A program made the translations under genes and the position numbers. 64,000 bases of DNA. Source: Cryobacterium sp. CG_9.6. GTDB taxonomy: Bacteria; Actinomycetota; Actinomycetes; Actinomycetales; Microbacteriaceae. Where the stretch lies: the NCBI RefSeq assembly GCF_029893365.1, contig NZ_JARXUZ010000001.1:186001-250000 (forward strand). The letters run 5' to 3'. Position 1 is the stretch's first letter, and each line of letters opens with the position of its first letter. Below, piece by piece: positions 30,571 through 41,115 of the stretch. A model generated the notes under the pieces. It was not told the DNA's origin. It did no database searches and saw only the letters and a program-made list of their open reading frames with translations.

Positions 30571-32274
30571 CTAGCCGGTGCAGTACGTGAAGGTGATCTC
30601 CGAGTTCTGCGGAACGTCACCGGGGGCCAGTGACTGACTCGTCACCAGCGGGGAGCCGGAATTCGCCTCGCAACTGGGATCAGGCTGCGAATCAGTGACG
30701 ACGAGGAGCAGCGTGCTGCCGGAGACAAGGTCTGACGCTGCGTTGAGCGACTGCCCCGTCATGTCGGCGAGCGTGACCAGACCACTGGACACCACGAAGT
30801 TCACGGTGACCCCTTCGGTCTCGGCCGCGTCGGGTGCGGGGTCGGTGCTGATCACGATGTCAGGAGCCACGGTGGGGGAGTTCTCCGTGGTGACCGACCC
30901 GGAGACCAGACCTACGGCCTCCACGGCCGCTTGGGCATCCGCTATGGGCTGATTGAGCACGTTGGGCACGGCAACAGGCACGGCCCCCGTGGAGACGAAC
31001 ACCTTGATGACCTCGGCAGGCTGGACAACGGTGCCCACGGGGGGAACTGTGCGAATGACCTCGCCAGCAGGAACCGTGGGACTGCTCTCTTCGGCCTGGG
31101 TTGCCGCGAGGTCGAGATCTAGCAGGATGTTTTGGGCTTCGTCATACGTTTGGCTGGTGAGGAGCGGAATTCGGCGGGAGTTGTCGGGGATCTCCGTGGA
31201 CGGTGTAAGCGTGTACACCCAGAACATAACCGAAATGACAATGATGACAACGGCGACGATGCCGGCCCAGACCCACATGACCGGCGGGCGCCGCTGGGTG
31301 CGCACCATGGTGGGGTCTTCGGTGAGCTGCTTGATGGCCAGTACCGAACCCGACTCGAGAGTGGGGGCCAAACCAAAGAGGCCGGCGCCCGCATCGTCGG
31401 CAGAACGGCCGGTGGGAATGTGACCCTGCCCGGCGGTCGACACGTCGGCACGAAATTCGACAGCGCTCTGGTAGCGCGCGAAGCGGTCTTTGGCGAGGGC
31501 ACGCGCTACGACATAATCGAGGGCGGGGGAGACCTTGGGATTGACCGAGGAGGGTTTTACCGGCTTCTCACTCACGTGCTGGTACGCCACCGCCACCGGG
31601 GTGTCTCCGCGGAACGGTGTGCGCCCGGTGAGCATTTCAAAGAGCACCACGCCGGTGGAGTAAAGGTCTGTGCGGGCATCCACTGACTCGCCCTTGGCCT
31701 GCTCGGGTGAGAAGTACGATGCTGTGCCCAGGATGGCCGTGGTCTGGGCCACGGTCGTTGACGAGTCGGAGATGGCCCGGGCGATTCCGAAGTCCATGAC
31801 CTTCACCTGGCCGGCCTTGGTGATCATGATGTTGCCGGGTTTGATGTCGCGGTGCACGACGCCGGCCCGGTGGGAGTACTCGAGCGCCGTCAGAACGCCA
31901 TCGATGATGCGAACAGACTCGACGGAGTCGATCGGACCCTCACGGATGATGTCTTTGAGGAGGCGCCCATCTACGTGTTCCATCACAATGAAGGGAACCT
32001 GTGAAACTTCACCGCTCTCGTCGGTTACGGTCTCCTCGCCGGCGTCGAAAACGCGAACGATCGTGGGGTGCGCCATGCGTGCGGCCGCCTGCGCCTCCTG
32101 GCGAAAGCGCGTGCGGAATGCCGGGTCGGCCGCCAGGGAGGACTTGAGGAGCTTGATAGCAACCGTGCGTCCCAGGCGGGAGTCGGTGCCAATGTGCACG
32201 TCGGACATGCCGCCGCGACCAATAAGGGCACCCACGCGATAGCGACCAGCTAGCAATCGACCGTCATCACTCAC
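30571..32274 (-). CDS. pknB: Serine/threonine protein kinase PknB with PASTA repeats
   Basis: The 567-residue protein has an N-terminal Hanks-type kinase domain: the glycine loop GRGGMSDV, Lys41 in [12 protein letters not shown] (from residue 141) and DFGIA. A single membrane helix (about residues 335-357) is followed by about three extracellular PASTA repeats and a short C-terminal module with two cysteines. PknB senses muropeptides or lipid II and controls wall growth and division. It is the last gene of the fhaA-pknB cluster, 72 nt after pknA, so it may have its own promoter. Confidence 0.96.
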   Translation of the reverse strand: MSDDGRLLAGRYRVGALIGRGGMSDVHIGTDSRLGRTVAIKLLKSSLAADPAFRTRFRQEAQAAARMAHPTIVRVFDAGEETVTDESGEVSQVPFIVMEHVDGRLLKDIIREGPIDSVESVRIIDGVLTALEYSHRAGVVHRDIKPGNIMITKAGQVKVMDFGIARAISDSSTTVAQTTAILGTASYFSPEQAKGESVDARTDLYSTGVVLFEMLTGRTPFRGDTPVAVAYQHVSEKPVKPSSVNPKVSPALDYVVARALAKDRFARYQSAVEFRADVSTAGQGHIPTGRSADDAGAGLFGLAPTLESGSVLAIKQLTEDPTMVRTQRRPPVMWVWAGIVAVVIIVISVMFWVYTLTPSTEIPDNSRRIPLLTSQTYDEAQNILLDLDLAATQAEESSPTVPAGEVIRTVPPVGTVVQPAEVIKVFVSTGAVPVAVPNVLNQPIADAQAAVEAVGLVSGSVTTENSPTVAPDIVISTDPAPDAAETEGVTVNFVVSSGLVTLADMTGQSLNAASDLVSGSTLLLVVTDSQPDPSCEANSGSPLVTSQSLAPGDVPQNSEITFTYCTG

Positions 32275-32346
32275 TGCGTAAACTCCCGAGTTCTGTGCAC
32301 ACGAATATCAAGACTTTGTTGCGGCTGTAACGCTCCGGCGCGCTTC

Positions 32347-34053
32347 TCAACCGGTTGCGCCGGTTACCACAACCGTAGTGCCCGGTGAAGCACTGGACTC
32401 AACCTGACCGCAGAAGTACGTGTACGACGCCGTGAAGGTCGCCGCGCCAGTGGCCGGGCCCGACTGGACCTTAGCGCTGGTGACGTCGGCCGCTGTGGGG
32501 TTGGCCCCGGTTACTGTGGCACCGCCGTCAACGATCACCCGATAGCCGGATAGCGTCTGGCCACTCGGGCAGCGCTGTGCAGGCCAGGTGATCGTGACCT
32601 CGGTTGCCGGGGCCACCGGGTTCGGTGCGGCGGTCGGCGCGCTGGATGGCGTGGCGGGTGCTTCGGCGGCCGAATAGACCGTCACGGTGATGGTTTGGCC
32701 GGGAAGCACCGATCCGGTGGGATTGACTTCGTAGACCGTGCCGACCACCTGATCGGATGCCGCTGAGGCGTTCCCGTTCTGCACGTCGGCGACAAGGCCC
32801 ATCGTGTCGAGCTTGGCGCGGGCCTCGTCACTCGTGAGCCCCTTGAAGTCGGCGCTGTTCACGGAGACTCGGGTGCTCGTGGGTGTGGGTGTGGGTGTGG
32901 GTGACGGCGAGGGCGATGAGGACGGTGTGACCACGGGTGTGGGGGTGGCTGAGGTCTCCACGGGAACCGGGACGTCGTTGTTCTGATTGACCAGGGCAAA
33001 GATTGCGCCAACGAGCACGAGACCAAGAACCACGATCAGGGCAATGAGCGACCAGGACCACGGGCTCTTCTTCTTGTCTTTCGTCTCCGCCGCAACCGCG
33101 TCGGCACGAGTGCCTGGCAGCGCGGAGGGAAGCATGGTCGTGGCCTGGTCGTTACCACCGGGCATCAGCATGGTGGCGGCCGTAATGGTGGAACCACCGA
33201 GTACGCCGGGAACAGCCACGGCTGCCGCAGCCACGTCTCCGCGGCGGAGGGCAGAGGCGGCGCGGGCGAGGTGCGCCGCGGAGGCCGGACGCTCGGCCGG
33301 GTTTTTGGACAGGCAGGCGAAGACGAGGTTGCGAATCGGCTCCGACACGGTGGCCGGCAGATCGGGCGCGGTCTCGTTGATCTGCGCCATGGCGATGGCC
33401 ACCTGCGACTCACCCGTGAACGGGCGACGGCCGGCGAGGGACTCGTAGGCGACAATTCCGATCGAGTAGATGTCGGTGGTCGGTGAAGCAGGGTGTCCAC
33501 TGGCCTGCTCGGGAGACAGGTACTGCACCGTTCCCATCACCTGACCGGTAGCGGTGAGCGGTACCTGGTCGGCGATGCGTGCAATGCCGAAGTCGGTGAT
33601 CTTCACGCGGCCCTCGGGCGTGATCAGCAGGTTTCCGGGCTTAATGTCACGGTGAACGAGACCAGCGGCGTGGGCAGCATGGAGAGCGAGGGATGTCTGC
33701 GCCACAAAGTCGAGCACCTTGTCGGCGGGCAGCACGTGCTCGCGCTCCAGGATTGTGGACAGGGCCTCACCGGGCACGAGCTCCATTACCAGGAAGGCGC
33801 TGCCATCCTCTTCGCCATAGTCGAAGACGTTGGCGATTCCCTCATGATTGACCAGAGCGGCATGGCGAGCCTCGGCGCGAAAGCGCTCAAGGAACCCGGG
33901 GTCGCCGAGGTACTCATCCTTCAAGATCTTGATGGCCACGGTTCGACCAATAACCAGGTCGGTCGACTTCCAAACCTCGCCCATACCGCCGATGGCAATG
34001 CGGGACTGGAGCTCGTAACGACCACCGAAGGTGAGCCCTGCTGTGGGTCTCAT
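32347..34053 (-). CDS. pknA: Serine/threonine protein kinase PknA-like, with extracellular domain
   Basis: The 568-residue protein has a kinase domain (AIGGMGEV loop, Lys42, [18 protein letters not shown]), a membrane helix ([20 protein letters not shown]) and a Pro/Thr/Ser linker coded by TG-rich repeats near 32880-32930. One PASTA-like repeat and a C-terminal beta domain ending [11 protein letters not shown] follow. Mycobacterial PknA has almost no extracellular part, so this version is larger. It overlaps pbpA by 4 nt. Confidence 0.92.
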   Translation of the reverse strand: MRPTAGLTFGGRYELQSRIAIGGMGEVWKSTDLVIGRTVAIKILKDEYLGDPGFLERFRAEARHAALVNHEGIANVFDYGEEDGSAFLVMELVPGEALSTILEREHVLPADKVLDFVAQTSLALHAAHAAGLVHRDIKPGNLLITPEGRVKITDFGIARIADQVPLTATGQVMGTVQYLSPEQASGHPASPTTDIYSIGIVAYESLAGRRPFTGESQVAIAMAQINETAPDLPATVSEPIRNLVFACLSKNPAERPASAAHLARAASALRRGDVAAAAVAVPGVLGGSTITAATMLMPGGNDQATTMLPSALPGTRADAVAAETKDKKKSPWSWSLIALIVVLGLVLVGAIFALVNQNNDVPVPVETSATPTPVVTPSSSPSPSPTPTPTPTSTRVSVNSADFKGLTSDEARAKLDTMGLVADVQNGNASAASDQVVGTVYEVNPTGSVLPGQTITVTVYSAAEAPATPSSAPTAAPNPVAPATEVTITWPAQRCPSGQTLSGYRVIVDGGATVTGANPTAADVTSAKVQSGPATGAATFTASYTYFCGQVESSASPGTTVVVTGATG

Positions 34054-35501
34054 TTGTTAAGCACCGCCTCTAGAACCTGTTGTGCGACCGGCGCGGCAAG
34101 AAGGTTGCCGAACCCTGTTTGATCCATCCCGCCACCGTCTTCAATCAAAACGGTGATGGCATATTGTGGGTCATCTGCGGGGGCAAATCCGGTAAACCAC
34201 AGCGTGTACGGATCCGTAGACCCGTTCTCCGCAGTGCCCGTCTTTCCCGCCACTTGAACCCCGTCTATTCTTGCATTGCTCGCGGCACCATCCTGGACGC
34301 CGTTGACCATCATGGCATTCAGTGTGGCCGCCGTTTCGGTGCTCATCACCCGTCCGAACTCCTCCGGGCTGAAGCTTTGCAGGGGACTGAGGTCGGGGGC
34401 GAGTATCTCCTCCACCAGATTCGGCTTCATGGCAACGCCTCCGTTCGCAATGGCGGACGACACGACGGCCATCTGCAGGGGCGTTGCACGAACGTCTGTC
34501 TGGCCAAACGCGGAGAGAGCCGTTTGTGCATCGTTGAGCGATTCTGGGTAGACACTCTGCGTGGCCTTCAGGGGAGTGGTGAAGGTGGAATTGAAGCCGA
34601 ACTTCTCCGCCGTCTCGCGGATGGCGTCGTCACCCAGTTGCAGTCCGAGCTCCGCCATGGGGATGTTGCAGGAGAGTCGCAGTGCTGTGGCAATCGTCAC
34701 CGTCTCACCAGCACCGCAGGTGCCGCCGCCCGAGTTGGTCACCAACGAGGTAGACCCGGGCAGCTGAAACGTGGCTGGGTTCGGAAAAGTGCTCTCTGGG
34801 GTGAAATTACCCGACTCGAGCGCTGCGGTTACGACCACGAGCTTGAATACCGAACCGGGAGGGTTGAGGCTGTTGATGGCCCGGTTGATCAGTGGGTCCC
34901 CGGCATCGTCAAGGAGTGCCTGGTAGCTGTTGGAGACATCCGCATTGTTGTGCACGGAGAGCAGGTTCGAATCGAAGCTCGGCTTGGACACCATGGCGAG
35001 AATTCGCCCGGTCGTGGGCTCCATCACGACGACGGACCCCGTCTTGTCACCGAGAGCATCCCAGGCAGCCTGCTGGGCTACCGGGTCGATGGTGGTCTCC
35101 ACGGCCGCACCCTTGGGGTCAACTCCGGTCACGAGCGCGCTGAGCTTATCGAAGAACTGCGCATTCGAGGTTCCGGTCAGTTCGCCGTTCAGAGCGTGTT
35201 CCAGACCGGTTGGGGCGCCATTGATCGGGATGAAGCCGGTGATCGGGGCGTAGAGCGCACCGTTGCTGTAGGTGCGCAGAAACTTGAAATCGTCATCGGA
35301 CGGAAGCGACTGGGCGATGGGCTCACCATTGACCAGAATTGCTCCGCGTTCCACGGAGTAGCTGTCGAGCAGGGTGCGGGTGTTGCGGGCATCCGCTGAC
35401 AGGTTGTCGGCCTGAAACGCCTGCACGATGGAGGTGGAGGAGAGCAGGGCCACAAACATGAGCATCACCACAACGCTCACTCGCTTGAGTTCGCGATTCA
35501 T
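34050..35501 (-). CDS. pbpA: Penicillin-binding protein (class B transpeptidase, PbpA)
   Basis: The 483-residue protein has an N-terminal membrane anchor ([19 protein letters not shown]), a dimerisation region and a transpeptidase domain with the three motifs SVFK (in PPGSVFKLV), SCN and KTG (in AGKTGTAE). It cross-links peptidoglycan, working with the SEDS protein encoded immediately upstream. Its first base overlaps the last base of the ftsW/rodA gene, and its end overlaps pknA, so the cluster is translated as a tight operon. Confidence 0.95.
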   Translation of the reverse strand: MNRELKRVSVVVMLMFVALLSSTSIVQAFQADNLSADARNTRTLLDSYSVERGAILVNGEPIAQSLPSDDDFKFLRTYSNGALYAPITGFIPINGAPTGLEHALNGELTGTSNAQFFDKLSALVTGVDPKGAAVETTIDPVAQQAAWDALGDKTGSVVVMEPTTGRILAMVSKPSFDSNLLSVHNNADVSNSYQALLDDAGDPLINRAINSLNPPGSVFKLVVVTAALESGNFTPESTFPNPATFQLPGSTSLVTNSGGGTCGAGETVTIATALRLSCNIPMAELGLQLGDDAIRETAEKFGFNSTFTTPLKATQSVYPESLNDAQTALSAFGQTDVRATPLQMAVVSSAIANGGVAMKPNLVEEILAPDLSPLQSFSPEEFGRVMSTETAATLNAMMVNGVQDGAASNARIDGVQVAGKTGTAENGSTDPYTLWFTGFAPADDPQYAITVLIEDGGGMDQTGFGNLLAAPVAQQVLEAVLNK

Positions 35502-36898
35502 TAGACCACCAGCCTGGGTTGATTGCGCACGGTGTCAGAGAGGCGCAGCAGGAGAGCTGCGATGATCCAGTTGGCGACCAGAGACGAGCCACCGGCAGCG
35601 AGGAATGGGGTGGTGAGCCCGGTGAGGGGAATGACGCGGGTGACGCCGCCAATCACGATGAAGCACTGTAAAGCCACCACAAATGACAGGCCCACCGCGA
35701 GGAGTTTGCCGAAGTCGTCCTGGCCGGCGAAGCCGATGCGGAAGCCGCGAGCCACGAAGAGCAGGTACAGGGCGAGTATGGCGAAGACTCCGGCGAGGCC
35801 GAGCTCCTCACCGAGACTGGCGATGATGTAGTCGCTCTGCGGAACCGGGGTGATGTCTGGGCGCCCCTGGCCGAGACCAGTGCCGAGCAGACCACCCTTG
35901 GCCAGCCCGAACAGGCCCTGCACCAACTGGAAGCTGCCGCCGTTCGCGTTGTAGACATCCGGGTTCATGGCGTCGAGCCAGTTGGTGAAGCGCCCGTTCA
36001 CGTAGGTGAGGGTCTGGCTGGCGAGGACGGCCCCACCGAGGAAGAGGGTCATGCCGAGCAGCACCCAGCTGAGGCGGCCGGTGGCGAGGTACAGCATCAC
36101 GAGGAAGAGACCGAAGTACAAAAGCGCCGTACCCAGGTCACGCTGGAAGATGATGACGGACATGGAGAGCGCCCACACGACGAGGATAGGTCCCAGATCG
36201 CGGAGTCGAGGAAAATGCATGCCGAGGAAGCGCTTGCCCACCATGGAGAGGCTGTCGCGGTTTCGTACCAGGTAACCAGCGAAGAATACGGCGAGGGCGA
36301 TCTTGGCGATTTCACCGGGCTGGAAGGTGGCGAATTGGCCGATGCCGATCCAGACCCGGGCGCCACTCACCTCGCGGCCGAGACCAGGTACGAGGGGGAG
36401 CAGAAGCAGAACGACGGCCACCAGGCCGGCTATATACGTGTAACGGAATAGGATGCGGTGGTTGCGAATGACCAGGATGACCGTGATGGCGCAGGCGATG
36501 GCGAGACCGCTCCAGGCCGTCTGCCGCACAGCCGCGCTGCTCCAGCCCTCGGCGCCGTCGGCAATGTCGATGCGATAGATCATGGCGATACCGAGGCCGT
36601 TGAGCAGGGTGGCGATGGGGAGGATGAAGGGGTCGGCATCGCGTGCCACGAAGCGCATCACGACGTGGAGCGCCAGAACGAGCAGGCTCAGGCTGGCGCC
36701 GAGCAGGATCAGAGTGGTGTCAATGCCGCCCAAGGCGCCGAGCTGCACGAGCACAACGGCAGCGGCGTTCAGTGAACACGCGATGATCAGTAGAAAGAGC
36801 TCCAGGTTGCGCAATTTCTGCGGCAGGTGCAGACGACGCACCTTCTCGGGCTTCGACGTGGTGCGCGTCGGAGCCTGCGTGCTGCTACTCGCTGGCAT
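35501..36898 (-). CDS. rodA: SEDS-family peptidoglycan polymerase (FtsW/RodA type)
   Basis: The 465-residue protein has about ten to twelve hydrophobic helices and the SEDS motifs GLGREVSGARVWIGIGQFATFQPGE (seen in parts), FQRDLGTALLYFG and VFAILALYLLF. It polymerises glycan strands and pairs with the neighbouring class B PBP. Whether it acts in elongation (RodA) or division (FtsW) cannot be settled from this sequence; in mycobacteria the gene at this position is called rodA. Its start lies within the last 14 nt of pstP. Confidence 0.93.
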   Translation of the reverse strand: MPASSSTQAPTRTTSKPEKVRRLHLPQKLRNLELFLLIIACSLNAAAVVLVQLGALGGIDTTLILLGASLSLLVLALHVVMRFVARDADPFILPIATLLNGLGIAMIYRIDIADGAEGWSSAAVRQTAWSGLAIACAITVILVIRNHRILFRYTYIAGLVAVVLLLLPLVPGLGREVSGARVWIGIGQFATFQPGEIAKIALAVFFAGYLVRNRDSLSMVGKRFLGMHFPRLRDLGPILVVWALSMSVIIFQRDLGTALLYFGLFLVMLYLATGRLSWVLLGMTLFLGGAVLASQTLTYVNGRFTNWLDAMNPDVYNANGGSFQLVQGLFGLAKGGLLGTGLGQGRPDITPVPQSDYIIASLGEELGLAGVFAILALYLLFVARGFRIGFAGQDDFGKLLAVGLSFVVALQCFIVIGGVTRVIPLTGLTTPFLAAGGSSLVANWIIAALLLRLSDTVRNQPRLVV

Positions 36899-38111
36899 TC
36901 TTCAACCGTTCGACTATGCGTTCTGCCTCGGCGACGGATGCCGCGCTGATGGTTTTCTCAACCTGCTGGCGATCATAGACGCGCAGGCTGGACAGCTCGA
37001 GATCGGTGTCCTGGTAGACACTCGACAGAGCAATCGGTCCGAGGTCCTGCTGCACACCCTGATAGATGGCCACCGTGGACCCCTCGGTACCCACAAAGTA
37101 GCGGGTCTGAGTCCACTGATACCCCGCGACGGCAGCGCCGGCGATCGCGACCACGAGCAGGATCACGCCTACGAGCCAGGTGAGCTTGCGGCGTCGTGCC
37201 CGGCGGGCATCCTCCTCGATGAGCTCGGAGAGGTAGTCCTGCGAGTCCGGTTCAAAGTGGGTCTCGCGCACCGGGTGCAAGCGAAGTGCCGGAATGCGCA
37301 GCGGTCGCTGGCGTGCGGGCTCGTCGCCCAGGGCGAGGGGATTAGCGGCAGATCCGACCACGGTGGGTGCGTCATCGCGCTCGGCGGGCTGGCCCACATC
37401 AACGATGACGACGGTCACGTTGTCTGGTGCCCCGCCGTCGAGGCTCTCCTTGACGAGCCGGTCGGCGACATCCGCTGCGCTGAGGCCGCTGGAGAGCGCG
37501 GCGGCCATGGCGGTGTGCGAGACGACACCGGTGAGGCCATCCGAGCAGATCAGCCAGCGGTCGCCGGGCAGTGTGGCCAAAATGGACGTATCGATTTCGG
37601 GGGAGGAGTCCACGTCACCCAGCACGCGCATGAGCACCGAGCGACGCGGGTGCACCATTGCCTCCGCCTCGGTAATGCGGCCGCTGTCGACGAGGCGTTG
37701 CACGAAGGTGTGATCGATGGTGATCTGCGACAGCTCGTCGTCACGAAGCAGGTAGATACGCGAGTCGCCGATGTGGGCAATGGCCACCTCGTCGTTGAGC
37801 ACGACCAGGGCGCTCACGGTGGTACCCATGCCCGTGAGTTCGGCGTGTTCGAACACGGTCTCGGCCAGCTGGGCATTGGCACCGATGAGGGCGGCCTGCA
37901 GGGCGAATTCAGCGTCGGCCGCCGAGGAGTATTCGGTGTCCGCTTCAATGATTCGCTTCACGGCGATGGAGGACGCTACGTCTCCGCCGGCGTGGCCGCC
38001 CATGCCGTCGGCAACCACAAACAGGTGGTGTCCGGCATACCCGGAATCCTGGTTGTTGGAGCGTACCCGGCCCACGTGGGACGCGGCTGCGCTATGGATC
38101 ACTGTTGCCAT
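36885..38111 (-). CDS. pstP: PP2C-type serine/threonine phosphatase
   Basis: The 408-residue protein has a PP2C domain with the metal-binding motifs RSNNQD and VADGMGGHAGGDVAS, HIGDSRIYLLR and ICSDGLTG. A membrane helix (about residues 300-325) and a short extracellular tail follow. It removes phosphates from the kinases PknA and PknB and their substrates. The ATG at 38111 (MATVIHSAAASHVGRVRSNNQD) is chosen because the fold begins here; a longer frame upstream overlaps fhaB. Confidence 0.95.
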   Translation of the reverse strand: MATVIHSAAASHVGRVRSNNQDSGYAGHHLFVVADGMGGHAGGDVASSIAVKRIIEADTEYSSAADAEFALQAALIGANAQLAETVFEHAELTGMGTTVSALVVLNDEVAIAHIGDSRIYLLRDDELSQITIDHTFVQRLVDSGRITEAEAMVHPRRSVLMRVLGDVDSSPEIDTSILATLPGDRWLICSDGLTGVVSHTAMAAALSSGLSAADVADRLVKESLDGGAPDNVTVVIVDVGQPAERDDAPTVVGSAANPLALGDEPARQRPLRIPALRLHPVRETHFEPDSQDYLSELIEEDARRARRRKLTWLVGVILLVVAIAGAAVAGYQWTQTRYFVGTEGSTVAIYQGVQQDLGPIALSSVYQDTDLELSSLRVYDRQQVEKTISAASVAEAERIVERLKNASE

Positions 38112-38116
38112 TGAAG

Positions 38117-38695
38117 CTACCGCCGAAGCTCGAAGCTGGTGGCACCAATTTTGACGGTGGTTCCGAGTGGAACAGGGGTGGGGACAGCAACACGCGTGCC
38201 GGCCAGGAATGTGCCGTTCGTCGAGTCCAGGTCCTGAATCATCCACTCATCATTCCAGAGCATGAGGCGGGCGTGGTGGGTCGACGTGTAGTCGTCACGG
38301 ATGACCAGGCTCGAGTCGGCCGATCGACCAATGGTGATCGTGTCGGTTCCCAGCGGAAATTCGGTTCCCGCCTTCGGGCCGGAGGTGATCACGAGGCGTC
38401 CGGTGTTGTGAGCGGTGGCCAGCCCCGTCGCAACGGGTGCTGCGGGAGCCTTCGGTCGTGAGAACTGCTCGGTGGGCGCGGCTGCGGCGGCAGCGGACGG
38501 CATCGACATGGCGGCCACGGGTGTCTGGAAGGCGGGGGATGCGGTGGGCGCGGCGGCGGCATCCGTGCTTAGCTTGCGGACCCGCTGGCCGAAGAGGTCA
38601 CTGCGAAGGGCGTACACAATGCCAAAGATGAACATCCAGAGCAGCAGCAGAAAGCCGATGCGCAGAACGAGCAGGGTCAGTTCGCTAACGCTCAT
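38117..38695 (-). CDS. fhaB: FHA-domain protein FhaB (FipA)
   Basis: The 192-residue protein has an N-terminal membrane helix (VLRIGFLLLLWMFIFGIVYAL), an Ala/Pro-rich linker and a C-terminal phosphothreonine-binding FHA domain with IGRSADSSLVIRDDYTSTHHARL and LDSTNGTFL. Homologues bind phosphorylated partners and support septal wall synthesis. It overlaps fhaA by 4 nt and precedes pstP by 5 nt. Confidence 0.95.
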   Translation of the reverse strand: MSVSELTLLVLRIGFLLLLWMFIFGIVYALRSDLFGQRVRKLSTDAAAAPTASPAFQTPVAAMSMPSAAAAAAPTEQFSRPKAPAAPVATGLATAHNTGRLVITSGPKAGTEFPLGTDTITIGRSADSSLVIRDDYTSTHHARLMLWNDEWMIQDLDSTNGTFLAGTRVAVPTPVPLGTTVKIGATSFELRR

Positions 38696-39417
38696 TTTGA
38701 GGGCCCCCAGAATCCGCCCATGTCATGGCGTTGGTTTGCGTCGCCGCTGGGTGTGCCCTGTGCAAGCACGCGGAAGACGATGCGGGTACGGCCGATGGTG
38801 ACGACCGAATCCGGTTCGAGAATGGACTGTGTCACGGGGGACCCATTGAGCTGCGAGCCATTGGTGGACCCGAGGTCTTTCACCTGAGCCCGGGCACCAT
38901 CCCAGATGATTTCCACGTGGCGCCGCGAGGTGCCGGAGTCATCGATCGTGATGTCGGCATCGCTGCCGCGACCAATGACTGTGCGGGATTTGATCAGGGG
39001 GTAACGCTTGCCGTTGATGTCGAGCACCGGCGCCCAGGCAACGTCGCCCTTGAACGTGCTGGAGTCGATCTGCACCATGCCCTCGCTGAGGCTGCGATCT
39101 TCAGAGAGAGTGATCGATACTCCGCCCGTGAACTGGTAGCGCTGCTCGGTGGCATGCTTTTTCACCAGCTGAGTGAGCTCGTCGATCAGGGTATCGCCCA
39201 GCGCATTCATGCGGGCGTGGTCGGTGTGGGACATGCGCACGGTAAAGCGGTTGGGAGCGAGAATGCGATCACGCGCGACGACCGCCGCCTTCGTGTCGAG
39301 CTCGCGACGCAGTGCCGAGGTGATCTCCACGGGCTGCAGTCCCGATCGAAAGGTCTTTGCAAAGGCGCCATTTACGGCGCGTTCGAGACCTTTCTCAAAA
39401 CTATCCAGAATGCCCAC
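38692..39417 (-). CDS. fhaA: FHA-domain protein FhaA (DUF3662-FHA)
   Basis: The 241-residue protein has an N-terminal DUF3662 domain (GILDSFEKGLERAVNGAFAK and following, residues 1-115) and a C-terminal FHA domain with IGRGSDADITIDDSGTSRRH and KDLGSTNGSQLNG. In mycobacteria FhaA binds phosphorylated MviN/MurJ, which is encoded at 300 in this window. It is much shorter than the mycobacterial protein (about 530 residues) because the long Pro/Gln linker is missing. It is the first gene of the operon. Confidence 0.94.
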   Translation of the reverse strand: MGILDSFEKGLERAVNGAFAKTFRSGLQPVEITSALRRELDTKAAVVARDRILAPNRFTVRMSHTDHARMNALGDTLIDELTQLVKKHATEQRYQFTGGVSITLSEDRSLSEGMVQIDSSTFKGDVAWAPVLDINGKRYPLIKSRTVIGRGSDADITIDDSGTSRRHVEIIWDGARAQVKDLGSTNGSQLNGSPVTQSILEPDSVVTIGRTRIVFRVLAQGTPSGDANQRHDMGGFWGPSK

Positions 39418-39621
39418 AGGTCTCCCGATCCGGTCCGATTGGCTATGAGCATGTTACTTGCCTCGGGTGTTAACCCGCCCGAAGGGCACAGACGGGCACG
39501 AAACGTTATCCTACCCGGGCCACCGGAGGGCGGCTAATTGGGGCGTAATCGAGCGGATGTGAGCCGGCCCGGTGTCTCGAATGGCGCCGGACCCCCGATC
39601 AGTGTTAGCATCGGTGAGTTC
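39418..39621. other. Divergent gap between fhaA and tRNA-Leu
   Basis: This gap must contain the fhaA operon promoter (minus strand) and the tRNA-Leu promoter. A -10-like TAGCAT (39606-39611) lies 11 nt before the tRNA. I see no clear -35 and no gene. Confidence 0.4.
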
Positions 39622-39705
<84 letters not shown>

Positions 39706-39717
39706 CAAGGCGAATGG

Positions 39718-39745
39718 AAAGGCCCCCGAGAAATCGGGGGCCTTT
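39718..39745. terminator. Terminator after tRNA-Leu (likely bidirectional)
   Basis: A perfect 12-bp stem AAAGGCCCCCGA / TCGGGGGCCTTT with a GAAA loop lies between tRNA-Leu and the convergent methyltransferase gene. A and T runs on both sides let it serve both strands. Confidence 0.88.
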
Positions 39746-39783
39746 CGTCGTTCTGCGAGCAGCCGATACAGCGAGGTCCGTAG

Positions 39784-41115
39784 CTAGGGTGTCCACCAGG
39801 GCCGCAGCGGCAGGCCGTTGGCGCCGGCATCGGGTTTTACCGCCAATATCTGGTGCAGCTGGATCCCGCCGGTCTCGAAAGCGAGCCGCGACCCGGCCAT
39901 GTACACGCCCCACACCTTGGCAGTCTGCAGACCCACTTCGGCCACCGCTTCGTCCCAGTGCTCCACGAGGTTGGCCCCCCAGTCGCGCAGCGTGAGTGCA
40001 TAGTGCTGACGCAGATTCTCTTCGTGCACTACCTCCAGGCCCATGTCCTGTGCTGCGCAGATGATCCGGCCCGAGCCGGTCAGTTCCCCGTCGGGGAAGA
40101 CATAGCGGTCGATGAACCCGCGAGTGGAGGCTTCGGATTGGTTGTCCGGCCGGGTGATGCAGTGGTTGAGCAGCAGCCCTCCGGGACGCAACCGGGATTG
40201 CAGGAAGCCGAAATAGGACGGATAGTTGCGCACCCCGATGTGCTCAAGCAGCCCGATCGACGACACGGCGTCAAAGCCAGTCTCCGCGATGTCGCGGTAG
40301 TCGCCGTAGCGCACCTCGGCCAGGTCGGTCAGGCCCTCCTCGACGATTGCCCGCTGTGCCCAGGCGGTCTGCGCGGCTGACAGCGTCACGCCGGTGGCGG
40401 TGACGCCGCGGCGGGCCGCGTAGCGCACCATGCCGCCCCAGCCACACCCCACATCGAGCAGTCGGTCGCCCGGCTTCAGGCGCAGCTTCTCGAACACCAG
40501 GCGGTACTTGTTCTCCTGCGCCTCGTTCAGTGTTGCGCCAGGGTGCGGGTAGCACGCGCAGGTGTAGGTCATCGACGGCCCCAGCACCCACTCGTAAAAG
40601 GTGTTTGATACGTCGTAGTGGTGGTGGATTGCGCTGGCGTCCCGGGTCTTGCCGTGTCGCAGGCCGCCGACGGCGCGGCGCCAGCGTGGCTGCGCCTCCT
40701 GCGGTGGCGGCGCGATCGGACGCAGATTCCGGGCACCGATGGAGCGGATGATGGTGGCCGTCACTCGCGGCGGAGGCAGTTTGAAGACCAGCTCGCTGGC
40801 CAGCGCCTTGAGAAGTTCATAGGGATCACCCGGGTGCACCCCGTGCATCTCGAGGTCACCGGAGATGTAGGCACGCGCCAGGCCCAGATCACCGCGGCCG
40901 GTGGCCAGATACGTCGTGCCGCGCGGCGTCTTCAGCTCGAGTCCGAGCGATGCATCAACCGGACCGGCGAAACTCCCGTCGTAGGCAGTGAATCTGAGCG
41001 GGAGCTGCCCACCGGCCAGGATCTGCAGGATCTCGGCGAGGGGGAGCTTTCCGCGCGCGTCGGGCATCCGCTCTGATTCTGTGCTCCTGGGCACACGTTC
41101 CCGGTATGTGGTCAT
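39784..41115 (-). CDS. SAM-dependent fatty-acid methyltransferase (CFA synthase-like; BfaB/TmsB candidate)
   Basis: The 443-residue protein belongs to the cyclopropane-fatty-acyl-phospholipid synthase family: HHYDVSNTFYEWVLG (about 165-179), MTYTCACYP, the SAM loop DVGCGWGGM (221-229) and a C-terminal FLQSRLRPGG region. Its start overlaps the stop of an FAD-dependent oxidoreductase by 4 nt. That pairing is the signature of the system that adds a methylene to C10 of oleoyl phospholipids and then reduces it to a 10-methyl branch (BfaB/BfaA, also called TmsB/TmsA). A plain cyclopropane synthase remains possible. Confidence 0.8.
   Translation of the reverse strand: MTTYRERVPRSTESERMPDARGKLPLAEILQILAGGQLPLRFTAYDGSFAGPVDASLGLELKTPRGTTYLATGRGDLGLARAYISGDLEMHGVHPGDPYELLKALASELVFKLPPPRVTATIIRSIGARNLRPIAPPPQEAQPRWRRAVGGLRHGKTRDASAIHHHYDVSNTFYEWVLGPSMTYTCACYPHPGATLNEAQENKYRLVFEKLRLKPGDRLLDVGCGWGGMVRYAARRGVTATGVTLSAAQTAWAQRAIVEEGLTDLAEVRYGDYRDIAETGFDAVSSIGLLEHIGVRNYPSYFGFLQSRLRPGGLLLNHCITRPDNQSEASTRGFIDRYVFPDGELTGSGRIICAAQDMGLEVVHEENLRQHYALTLRDWGANLVEHWDEAVAEVGLQTAKVWGVYMAGSRLAFETGGIQLHQILAVKPDAGANGLPLRPWWTP

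Noticed and set aside
34080..35399. 439-codon open frame on the plus strand
   Set aside because: It is antisense to the conserved transpeptidase gene and has no recognisable domain.
36582..38114. 510-codon open frame on the plus strand
   Set aside because: It is the mirror of pstP and part of the ftsW/rodA gene, both well supported.
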